Assembly: GCA_029721435.1 (NCBI GenBank)
Contig: CM056574.1
Span: 29,373,001 to 29,437,000, forward strand
Direction of reading: 5' to 3'
DNA: 64,000 bases
Origin: Gymnothorax reevesii
Taxonomy: Eukaryota > Chordata > Actinopteri > Anguilliformes > Muraenidae
In this document: piece after piece, positions 46,251 through 55,935 of the stretch
How the letters are laid out: each line of letters starts with the position of its first letter
Position numbering within the stretch: position 1 is the first letter of the stretch
Position numbers and translations under genes: made by a program
Notes under the pieces: generated by a model
The model's database searches: none
The model's input: only the letters and a program-made list of their open reading frames with translations
What the model was told of the DNA's origin: nothing

Positions 46251-47430
46251 ATTTAGTTTTAGCTTGAAGCTCACTTCTTCGACATCAGTTGGTACTTCAC
46301 AGCTGATCCTTTATTATATCGTGTGTTTCTTGTGTTTCTGCATAAAAGAAATGAAGCTCACTGTAAATATTTACCCTAGTACATTCTTTGATAAGAAGCA
46401 GTTCATCTTTCAAACCCTTTCTTTGTCGATGAGAACTTATTGCCACTCCAACGACCTTACACTCCAAAATATATGCAGTGTCTGGCACAGAAACACTTAC
46501 AAAATGCAAGGATAAATTGAACTTGAAATGAGGACAAACTTTATTGAGGCTGAATCACAAGGGCGTAGACATTCTACATCTCTGTTTAGAAGTGTCGGCT
46601 GTCCAGTGAACTCTCCCCCAGCTCAAACCTCGTACACAAATCATTTCAAATGCTGCAGAGACCAGGCATTTGCATTTAGAGCAATAGTGACAGGCACCTT
46701 CACTTTCCTGAATATCTTATGAATGTGGAATCATTATATCATGCATGATTATTAACCTTTCTTACCCCGTGAGTCTCAATGGGCATTAGCCTCATGCATT
46801 CAGACTCACATATTGGGAACAAATCTCACGCAGTGCCCACAGACTCATTTTTGAGAAATGTCAAGCACTGAAAGTTTCCAAACCTCAAAGCAATGACAAT
46901 TCATTCGCACAGTGGTTCCTGGAAGAGGTCATAACTTAAGGATCAAGAAATAATAAGAAACATGCTGTGAGATGAAGTCCTGTGAAAACATTGGGACAAT
47001 CTTTCAAGGTTTAGACATTTTTAGCCTTCTAAAATGATAACTTCTATGTATTAATTTGTGAGCGTTTAAGCACTGGATTGCCTTCAGCTCTGATTAGCAG
47101 CTTTTTACAGAACTGAAAGTAATACAGTCAGGAGACAGTGAAGGCGGGGATTCTTTTCCTACCTGTCTGCGAAAAGGCGCACACCCCGCTCCCTGTGTTC
47201 ATGAACACATCTCACACATTGCTCAGCACTTACTCACTCCACATGAGATAGCCAGAGAGCAGAGAGGTCACACTCCAGGAAGTGCATGTACAGTGGACTG
47301 AATTCATCCATAAAGACAATTGCCATAATCACTCTGCACCAATGAGCTGGTGAGATGCCAGATGACCTCCAGGATTGGGACTGCATCCCTGCTAAGATCA
47401 TCAGATTTGCTAAGTTTCTCTCATTACTTG
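46251..47430. other. Gene-free stretch
   Basis: Short frames only (46165-46515, 46528-46722), without motifs. Confidence 0.45.
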
Positions 47431-47499
47431 CTGTTCCTATTCCTGTCTTGGCGTTCGCACACCTCCTACTTGTCTTCGGTTGCACTTGCGGTGTTGAGC

Positions 47500-47960
47500 A
47501 TTTTTTTTTCTCGAGTTTTTATGTGACTAAACAATTTAAGTCTTGTGCCCCACTTGAAGATTCACCGGTAGACTAGGGAGTGCCAGAAAAAAAAGTGACT
47601 GACTTCGAGGAAAATTTAGGATTACTAGATACGGGTGAACACAAATTTTCCAAAATTATTATCCATGCTGGAACAAATAATATTCGATTGAGGCAGTCGG
47701 AGATCACAAAGAGCAACAAAGTCAGTCTGCCTCCAGGCTCGAAAGATTTCATGGTCAGTTACTTTCTCTGGTCAGCACCCAATCAGATGTTGTGACGAAA
47801 TGTATAACAGATTATTCAATCGCTGATTGTCAGCGTGGTGCGCATATAATAATGTTGGTTTTTGTGGATAATTGGCTAAATTTCTGACGAGGACCTGGTC
47901 TTTTGATGGGGATGGTTTTCATCTTTTGCGAGATGGCACTGCCCTTGAATGAAAAAACTT
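47500..47960 (+). pseudogene. LINE ORF1 esterase (SGNH hydrolase) relic
   Basis: The frame from 47580 reads LLDTGEHKFSKIIIHAGTNN and then IRLRQSE. This matches the block III region (HxGTND-IRL-QSE) of the esterase-type ORF1 of CR1-like LINEs, with the conserved D changed to N. It continues out of frame through WSAPNQM, a DEMYNRLFNR-like stretch, and a DGFH motif near 47908-47922 that corresponds to the block V D-x-x-H of the SGNH fold. Several stops and frameshifts break it. No reverse transcriptase follows; an LTR occupies 48.28-48.86 kb. This family is distinct from, or a different part of, the LINE at 34.8 kb. Confidence 0.55.
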
Positions 47961-48284
47961 TGCAGTTAGATTTACTGGAATTGACTGCCAACAGTTAAAA
48001 CCAGATTTCGGACGTTTTCAGTACTCCCAGCTTGGACAAACCTGATTGAAACAGTCTGCCACCTGAATCCTAATGAAATAAAAAATGATTACTCGTGCAG
48101 TCGACAAAAAACTTGACTTGCATAAAAACAAACAATATTAAAAATATTTTTAAATTCTTCTCTCAAATGGGGCCTACATAGTATAACTTCCCTTAATTAT
48201 GAAGCAGCACTTGTGATCAAATTAACCTCAGATTTTTGTTTCGATGTGCTCTGCCTCATAAAAACTTAGCTCAAACCAGATGAC

Positions 48285-48856
48285 TGTGTTTGATGTCATG
48301 CTTTATGTTCATGGTTATGTCTTTTCTTTATTCTTTTTGGGTTATTGTCTATTCCGGTTTTCTGTTCCTGCCATTCTAGTTCTCATTGCACTTGTTCTCT
48401 CCTGTCTTGTGATCAGTTGGTTCAGTCCATCTCCCCAGTCTGCGTGCTCACCTGCTTCAGGTGATTTCAATGGTTTCTGGTGTTTCATATTGTTACTTCA
48501 ATTCTCATTTACTTCCTTTGCCTTGCTTTCCTAGATTACTAATAATACTAACATTTATTTTATGTATCATAGTCCACTAACCCAACTAATCCATTGTATA
48601 TTACTAACTTACTAATGTTTGTAAAGCTGCTCCTCTACTAATTAGTACTAATTTAATCTCAAGAATCGCCCTGTTCTCGTCTCCGCCTCTTGCTTTGCTT
48701 TCTCTGCCGCAGATTCTCTCGCACGTGCTTAATTGCTTTCCTGCACTCATTGTCGCTGCACTTAGATAAACAGCTTCGGTCAAGGAGTTCTATCATAGGT
48801 TGTCTGCGTGAACCCCGTCCGTGTCTTGCTTTTGCTAATTGCACTGCAGGCTGACA
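48285..48856 (+). mobile_element. LTR copy 3, internally deleted
   Basis: Plus-oriented relative of the LTR at 2779-3966. The reverse complement of 48600-48720 gives AGAACAGGGCGATT, AGCTTTACAAACATTAG, AAGTTAGTAATATAC and GCAAAGCAAGAGGCGGAGAC, in the same order as in the first two copies. The 3' end GCAGGCTGACA is like CCTGACA. The 5' end near TGTGTTTGATGTCATG is not certain, and no TSD is visible. The 61-residue minus frame at 48659-48844 is not a gene. Confidence 0.6.
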
Positions 48857-49882
48857 CAGGAGAGGTTAACTAGATATTGATGTATGCAGCTTGTTTGCCA
48901 GGAAAATGAATCCCCCTGCCACTGGCCCACAAAAGCACAAATGCTTCTGCCAAATCTGATAAAAAGTTATTATGATTTGAATGGTGCATCAGTTAGTGAA
49001 AGATACAGTAGAACCACAATTGTGTAATGGAAGAGGAGGATGTCATCCAAAATGATTGATGTCAAATATAGGTAATTTCTCAACTCATATTTTTTAAATA
49101 TGGGAACAAGGCATCTTTGTTGTTTGAGACTTTTCACAGCTCCTTATTCGGTTTATAGCAAAGAACAGTGCTTTGTATGTGATGGTGTTCGGTGCTACAT
49201 AGAAACATCCAGAAAGTCAGAGAAAATCCCATTTCCCTCACACCCTTCTGGAGCAGCTAGGGTAATCGCATTCATGCTTGAAGGCTCACACCATTTACCA
49301 TCATAATATTTTTCAACATTGCTGGGCAAGTAGAGAGAAAGATCACCAATGAATTCACAGGATTTAGCAATAGTGTCTGTTATTGTTCTGTACACTTTCT
49401 TGCTGACTGTAGGCTTACTATGTGGTGTGCCTTTGCTTTTTTTAACAAAGATGCTGGTTGGACTCTGTCAGCCGAGCTCATACCCTGAAGCCAATAGAAC
49501 CACAGCGTCCGTCGCCAGCAAATACTGGCTTAGAAGTGTTAATCCACAGAGTGAATGCAGAAACTCTGTAATGAGCTTTCTTTTCTGTGGAGCAGAGCAA
49601 ATCTCCACACTAAAGTTTCTCTTTCAGAATAAGACCACACACTTCTCCAGTCGCCTTTACAGTGTGCAAATTAAAGTGCATATTTGAATCAGAGGGTTGA
49701 AAGGCAGGAAGCTTAAGCATTATAACAGCATCAAAAATTAATAACATAGGATATCTACAAAAGTAATAAAGAATGTGAGAACTGAGTCATGGTTTGCACC
49801 TTTGTGGAAACTGAAAAGGCGTGGTTGTAGAGGGACCTATTATGCTGATCCTTCTTTCAATACATATTAGTAATCTTATTAT
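48857..49882. other. Gene-free stretch
   Basis: Frames on both strands at 49100-49400 overlap and contain no motif I recognise. Confidence 0.45.
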
Positions 49883-51396
49883 CGTCGCTGTCGGGCGCAA
49901 ACCTCTTATGTCCAAAAATCATGATTTTTATTTTTTTCCATAAATCAATACTATTGGTCACCCTTTATGTCTGAATGTGGTTTTACAAATATTTAACCAC
50001 GGAAAATATTTAAAACCGCCTGTGACTAGACCTCCTAACTCCATTGGATCCTGAAACTGTCGACCAAACATCCTAACTCCACCCCTCCGCTATATTTTAA
50101 AGTACATCAACAAGAGGAGCGGATACATTACTGTTGGATTTCACTGCGGTAAACAGCTCAAAGTGTTTTCATATAAGGCTTCGGTTACTGCAAATTCAAT
50201 CAAAAAGTATGCAGTGTACCTGATTCATCGATTTTAACAACGTGTCAAAGTACTGCACTTGCTAGCGATGTGATAAGAAATTACCAGAGCAACGTTATTC
50301 ACAGCCTGTCTCTCGCTAGCTAGCTTCAGATACTTCATTGAAAGTTATACTTATTTCAAAAAAAAAAAGATGAAGCACATTTATTCTATGGCTAGCTCTA
50401 CAGACAGAACATAATCAAAACTGTTATTTAAACACATTTGGGTGTCCAGCCTTCCTCAGGAAACAAACTTCTACACACACAGTGAGTCATTAGCAGGTGA
50501 AAGCGTCCAGTAATCAGAGTACACCGGTCTAATGGCTGGATGCCGACACGTTTTAAAGTAAAAGTTTTTTTTTTTTTTTTGTAATTCAGTATCTCCAATT
50601 TGGAGTACCTAAGCAGGGAACTTTGCATGATCACCTTGGCTTCTCCACATACCCAGACCCTTTTCTCATATCAGGGCAACTCACAGTTTGCCAGTATATC
50701 CCTCGATTCATTCCCCTCTGCTACTGCTATGATTAAAAACATCACTCAATCTTTTGTAAAGGCAGAAGGAGGTAGATTGTTGTGTAGGGGACGAGAGCTC
50801 AGACTCTTCCTTATTAGGGCCTGTCTGGTCAACTGGAGGCACCTAGGGGAACTCTAATCTACATAAACCTTCCCAGCAGACCCTTCCCAATTTGCATCCC
50901 TGTTGCACATTGGCCAATTGCGCGCTACTTCTGAAAAGAGCTGCCGAGCACTGCTGGTAGATACGGCCACTGCTGGTTGATATGAGGCGGGGAGCGAACC
51001 CGCACTTCTGCTTCGCAACGCGATGCCTCGTTTTTTTTTCATCTTCATTATTTCAAGATTTGCTCAGGACGTAAGAGTTTCCAAAAGCGTTCCTATCTCT
51101 AAGTTGATGATACCGTAATGCAATGAACTACTGCAGCCACTGCGGCCGTCATAATCAGTGATGGTAAAAACCTTGTATCTCCACTTTCGTTGGTCACAAA
51201 CCTCCTAACTCCATGTGAGCTTGATTTGGATAAAATATTTAAAAAGTATTGACACATTCAAATATCTGACTACATGTAAAGAAAGAATACCAAATATGAT
51301 GACGTCGTGTCCAGTTATTACAAAACCACGCGGTTTTTCTTTATTTCCTGAAAAGTAACAGTTTTGGACATAGGAGGTTTGCGCCCGACAGTGACG
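49883..51396. mobile_element. DNA transposon with ~33-bp TIRs and TTAT duplication
   Basis: The left end CGTCGCTGTCGGGCGCAAAC plus CTCTTATGTCCAAAA is matched at the right end by the complement CGTCACTGTCGGGCGCAAAC plus CTCCTATGTCCAAAA. TTAT lies on both sides (49879-49882 and 51397-51400). Subterminal copies of CCTCCTAACTCC occur near both ends (50031-50045, 50070, 51200). The 1514-bp interior has no transposase; a tRNA-like SINE has inserted at about 50870-51040. A 4-bp duplication near TTAA could suggest Kolobok or piggyBac, but TTAT is not the canonical target. Confidence 0.8.
50870..51045 (-). mobile_element. tRNA-related SINE-like insert
   Basis: On the minus strand GCGGGTTCGCTCCCCGC (complement of 50987-51003) forms a perfect T-arm: 5-bp stem, seven-base TTCGCTC loop, and B-box. 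It is preceded by an oligo-A and a degenerate D-arm region (GAGGCATCGCGTTGCGAAGC). The non-tRNA body runs to CAAATTGGGAAGGGTCTGC. The A box is poor, so it is a relic or an unfamiliar SINE. Confidence 0.45.
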
Positions 51397-51689
51397 TTAT
51401 GTTAGTTGTCTATACTCAACCTCTGAACAGTTTCTAAACATAAGATACAGGGGCTTTGCCGTGATCCAAGAACGTGATTTTGTGAACGTGATTTCCTCTC
51501 TGAACAGCTCCTCCAGAGAACTTTGCAAGATCTGAGCAAAACCTGACGTCTGTTTGTGCTGTCCAATTAGTACAGACCAAGCCAGAGCTGGACCTGCCCA
51601 TACCAGAAACTATTTTAGCAGCCACTAACAATGGCAAACCATACTATGCCTTAGTAGCATCGAAACTTTTGGAAATATAAAAGAAAAAC

Positions 51690-51990
51690 CGCAGATCATT
51701 TGAGGTGCAGTTTTGTCAGTATCTCTCCCAAAGTACGTTTACTTTTGGACACAAAGAAAAACACCAATTTCTCTTCCAAAAGAGCATGCAACCAGAAATC
51801 AGTGGGTAGCTTTTCTGTTTCTTGGCAGCAAACAGCCACGGCCAAAGGGAACGTTAGCTGTTTGTGCTCAGCATTTCACCAAAGACAGCTTTGTCAATAA
51901 AGGATAATTTGACACAGGATAAGCATTTCAGCTTCTTCTCAAACCTGAAGCAGTTGCAGTGATGAAGTGCTCGGAACCACAAGTTGTAAG
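51690..51990 (+). pseudogene. THAP zinc-finger exon relic
   Basis: The open frame from 51713 reads ISLPKEHATRNQWVAFLF..., then LAVCAQHFTKDSFVNKG. With that numbering W31 and the C51-x2-H54-F55 motif fit the conserved Trp and second half of the C2CH THAP finger. The frame then meets TAA twice (at KG-stop-FDTG-stop-AF) where glutamine and an aromatic residue are expected. It continues to LLLKPEAVAV, the AVPT-like end of the domain, then a GTAAGT donor at 51986. The first Cys pair falls in another frame, so a frameshift lies upstream. It belongs to the same general family as the pseudogene at 56.0-59.4 kb. Non-functional. Confidence 0.65.
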
Positions 51991-52429
51991 TAAATATACA
52001 ATAGCAAATAATGCAAGTGAAGCTAACGTGTTACGGGTGGCTACCAGGACCGCGAGTGATAGTTAGCACTAACAACTGGCCTCAAATGCAGGCTTTGTAA
52101 AATATCTGAAGATAAAACCTGTATTGGTCGTGACTGTCTGTGACTCACGGATACAGAAGCTGCGAGTTGTTTTTACTGTATAAGCCAACTTGACGTGATA
52201 GCCAGTTGATTGTGGCTGTAGCACGCCCACTAACGAAGCCAAGTTATTTTTGCTAATGTTTGTGTCCTAAATATGCAAGAGTGGTATTGAGAAATTCTAC
52301 AGATGTGTGAACTGAACCTCATTTGACGCTAACTTTTAATACTCATTTGTAATTTGGATGTTTGGTACAACTGTCCACAGTGACGAAACTTGTTGTCTGT
52401 AAAACTTGTATTGCAAGAGTTTGTCTCTG

Positions 52430-52935
52430 TGGTTATGACCGCTCGGTTACCAGCTACTGCATGTTAGTTTGCGTGTCGTTCTAATTAAAAATGCTCCTAG
52501 TTAATGTATATGCATTAATTCTAATCGGTATGCTTGTGTTACTTTGGTAAGCATCGATGTGGCAGTTTCATCATAACGTTGCCCGATTATAACCACTTAT
52601 CCATGACTGGGATCAGCTGGATACTTCACAAATGTCAGAGCAAGCTTTCTGGTGCTTCCGTGAAAGCAATGCGAAATGCAGAAGCTCTACCGTGTCTGGC
52701 ATAACATATGATTTCTCTGCACTACCTTGACATAATTTCATCCGCCTTTAAAAGTTGTTGTGGTCAATAAAAAGGCAGAGATTAACTTGTTAATTATTTC
52801 CTGTAGGAGTGATCGATTCGCTAGCTCCACATAAGCAACTTGTCCACGCTAACGGAACTTACAGACTGAAAAACCTGTATTATGTTCATAACATAACCGA
52901 GCTCTCTCTAGCCGTTATGTACTATCCATAAAACT
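52430..52935 (+). repeat. Local duplication, copy A
   Basis: TAATTAAAAATGCTCCT, GGTATGCTTGTGTTACTT, GTGGCAGTTTCATCATAACG, CTTATCCATGAC and TTATGTTCATAACA recur in the same order at 53095-53475. Copy A ends at CTATCCATAA, exactly where MITE family M arms begin. Confidence 0.75.
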
Positions 52936-53092
52936 GCTTTCACATCAGACACAAAACAAATTTTCGTGGGACAGATTAGCCTACATTCAAAGTCAATGCA
53001 AAGACGTGAATACACGCGTTATGGGCATGTTAAGCAGCTTTCACACCAGGCGCGAAACAAATTTTTTGCGCGACACATTACATTCAAAGTCA
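52931..53092 (+). mobile_element. MITE family M, two head-to-tail arms
   Basis: CTGCTTTCACATCAGACAC..AAATTTTCGTGGGACAGA and CAGCTTTCACACCAGGCGCG..AATTTTTTGCGCGACACA are two same-orientation left arms about 103 bp apart. Neither has its complementary right arm. This is a rearranged pair, located between the two copies of the local duplication. Confidence 0.6.
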
Positions 53093-53094
53093 TG

Positions 53095-53480
53095 ACTGCT
53101 TATCAGCCACTGCATGTTTGTCCGCGTGCTCTGCTAATTAAAAATGCTCCTGTTTAACTTATATGCAGCAATTATGCTCGGTATGCTTGTGTTACTTCGG
53201 TAAGCATCAATGTGGCAGTTTCATCATAACGTTGCCTGATTGTAGCCAATACTGTTGGAGCTAACCGGAGAGGTGCAGTCAGACTTGACGTAGGTTTGCA
53301 AAGCTTACGGTGCATTTGGGTGCTTGTGAAACGATAGCTTTACTTATCCATGACCGGGGTCAGCCTGATACATGTCCAATGTCTGGGTAAGCTCTCTGAG
53401 GCTACCAGTCCGTAAAACCTTTATTATGTTCATGACAAAACTGTAGCTCTATCTAGCTGTCGCACAATATCCATAACTTG
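53095..53480 (+). repeat. Local duplication, copy B
   Basis: Second copy of 52430-52935, with indels (for example a longer GTTGGAGCTAACCGGAGAGG section). It overlaps the 3' end of an open frame on the minus strand at 53430-53720. Confidence 0.75.
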
Positions 53481-53720
53481 CCCATTTTCCACAAGGAGAA
53501 GCTGGTCATTCCGACGCAATGAGTAAACCATTACCATGGGCAATTTCTGAAAAGGGCGAAGGGCTTTTGCCCCTCCGTCATATACCAGCACAGAAGCTGT
53601 TCGTTTTCTCCACGCTAACAACACACCACAGCTATGCACGCGAACCAGCAGGTCGTTAAAACACAAACCTAAGCAGTCCATAAGCTCTTGGTGCACTTTT
53701 AGCTGCTCCTCACTGTCCAT
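53430..53720 (-). CDS. Unrecognised 96-aa open frame
   Basis: From the first ATG (53718-53720) this frame encodes 96 residues; the frame is open a further 8 codons upstream. Composition looks protein-like: acidic start (MDSEEQ), alternating hydrophobic segments (LLVRVHSCGVLLAW, LPMVMVYSL, DQLLLVENG) suggestive of beta strands, no low complexity, and a Kozak-like GGAAACATGG. It has no homologue I recognise and no obvious splice sites, and its last codons lie in a duplicated segment. It may be an exon of a host gene, part of a transposon, or chance. Confidence 0.25.
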   Translation of the reverse strand: MDSEEQLKVHQELMDCLGLCFNDLLVRVHSCGVLLAWRKRTASVLVYDGGAKALRPFQKLPMVMVYSLRRNDQLLLVENGQVMDIVRQLDRATVLS

Positions 53721-54440
53721 GTTTCCCTCTAAACTCAGACCCACCGGATTTCTACCGTCTCCGGTCTACACCTGGGCATGTCGACCCCTTCTACAAATGT
53801 GCCTATATGGGGTGGATTCTAGCTTTCCCTGCCTCCTAGCTATAGAGTAGAAACACCGGTGTACTGTTGCCGTAGCAAACTGTAGCCGATAGCAAATTTG
53901 AGCTGGCAGACTTTCGCACTGCGTCCTCCAAATTTGCCGCTGCGTTTATTAGAACAAGTTCATTCCATTATATCTGTATTCAAGTATAGCGTTAGATTGT
54001 GGAATTTACCCACCGATTCTTTATCAGATGGCAGAGGTGTCTCACTTTTCACTCTGGGGAGACCGATCCTGAAAACTGCGTTCTGCAGCCTCGTCCTGCC
54101 CAACTCCGCTCTCCACAGAGCTGGCCAGTCAGAAGAAAGTGGCCACACGAGGAGTGGTGGCCATAGCAGAAGGGCCGCCCCAATGAGGCGTTTCAGGCAG
54201 AGCTACAATAAACTACAAATGGGTTTTTTTGAGGATGGCAGTATGAGCTAAATAAGGACCCTGTTTTGAACTTTGAACAATCAGGAGTCCAAGGTCAAAA
54301 TATAAATGAGGAAATATATCAAAATAGGTCTCTTAAGTTATTTTTTGGGGTTCATGGCATAGTTGTACAATGAAACAAATTATTTTCATGTCAGATTGTT
54401 GAGTGACATACACAAAATAATCAATGTAAACTTCATACCT
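53721..54440. other. Gene-free stretch
   Basis: Slightly GC-richer than average at 53.88-54.25 kb. Frames on both strands there lack motifs. Confidence 0.4.
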
Positions 54441-55095
54441 TTAAGCCCAACGACCACTGGTCGCTAAGCGTTACGTCAAACTCCAAACGCTTTTAAACGC
54501 CCACTGGAAGCATCAGCTGCACCAATATTAACGAATGACAACAGGACTGAGAAGCAAGCCATGGGTGTCACTCTCAAAATATTAAGCAAGACAACATTTA
54601 ATTTTGAAAAAAAACCTCCCGAAAAAGCTTATTTTAAGTGATGGCAAAGTGCGACGGTTAGGTTACTATGCAATACATGTAAATACAGGCATAATTTTCC
54701 TCATAAATTTAGCCGTTAAGTAAATTAAGATTATGATTCACTTTACCCAGCAACGAATTAGCAAGCTAGCCAACTTAGCACTGTAAAGTTCTTATCAGTG
54801 TACCCTGATTTAGGTTCAAAACTGTGACTTGGTTATAAAGCAGGTTGACAACTGCACATGAGGTTGCCGCTAAATGTGTGCCTCGAACCATTACAAGGTG
54901 AAATAGTTAAATAATCTAAAAGACAACTGCGTTTTTATTGTGGTGACACTTCAGAAATTGGGCAGTGGCGAAAAGTAAAAATCTGACGCGCGTCTGACTC
55001 ATGTCACATGCTGCTAGTGGGCATTGCACCATTGAAATGAATGTTACCAATTTTTTTGACGCGCGTCTCACGCCTCCAGTGGGTGTTGGGCTTTA
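54441..55095. mobile_element. DNA element with TAAAGCCCAAC ends
   Basis: TTAAGCCCAACGACCACTGG at the left matches the complement of the right end, TAAAGCCCAACACCCACTGG. GACGCGCGTCTCACG/CTGACGCGCGTCTGAC motifs occur in the right part. The 655-bp interior is non-coding. Target duplication not resolved. Confidence 0.7.
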
Positions 55096-55243
55096 GTCAT
55101 CCATGAATATCAAAAAATCTCTTTGAAACCATGTATGAGATATTAAAGGTCATTGTTTTTACAGTAACACGCTAGGCAGCAGTAAATCCCTTTGATAAAA
55201 CATTATGATATCATTTTACAAGAATTCAATTGTGGTGACTCAT

Positions 55244-55648
55244 GCTACATTCAGACAGCAGGTCTCGATGCACAATTCGGATTTTATGGAAAAATCAGAT
55301 ATTTTTGTGTGCTCGTTCATATTACACATTATATGCGACTTGTATCAGTTTTGGGTATGAACTGAATGTGACCCTGAGGTGACCCGCATGCGCAAAAGAG
55401 GTCCTGAGGTGATACGTGACCACGCCCTCTGCCATGGCTGTTGTTTTTGTTTCTCCTACCGCTCCTTCTACTGGGACGCAGATTTGTGACGTTTGTATCT
55501 GATTTATGACCGCATATGAAAGTGGCCTGGGTCGGATAAAAAAAATCAGACTTGTGCTGTTCAAACTGTCTTCAACAGATTGGATACAAGTCACTTATGG
55601 GCAAAAAAATCGAATTTTGGCCACATTTGTCTGCTGTCTGAACATAGC
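55244..55648. mobile_element. MITE with GCTACATTCAGACAGCAG ends
   Basis: GCTACATTCAGACAGCAGGT is inverted at the right as GTCTGCTGTCTGAACATAGC. Sub-terminal ATTCGGATTTTATGG and AAAATCGAATTTTGG are also complementary. The 405-bp interior is non-coding (the minus frame 55322-55594 has no motif). No clear duplication. Confidence 0.75.
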
Positions 55649-55935
55649 TTATTACTATATTTAGAACATTTTTAAGGGTCAGAGGCTCAAGGCATGCCGT
55701 AATGCTGGCGTAACTGCTTGGGGGACTTTGGGCTTTAGGATGTTAAAGACATGTTATGAAAAATGAACTTTTCAGTGCTTTTTCTTGCCTGTAATAACTC
55801 TCATGTGTGCCGACTGACACAAAAAGTGTGCTAAATGACAACCAGGTCAATCTGGAGTAAGCTGGCCTTTCATTTAATGCTGTGCTGGAGCTTGCCAGTC
55901 AGATTTTGGCCTTTCTTCCATGTGGAAAGTAGAGC

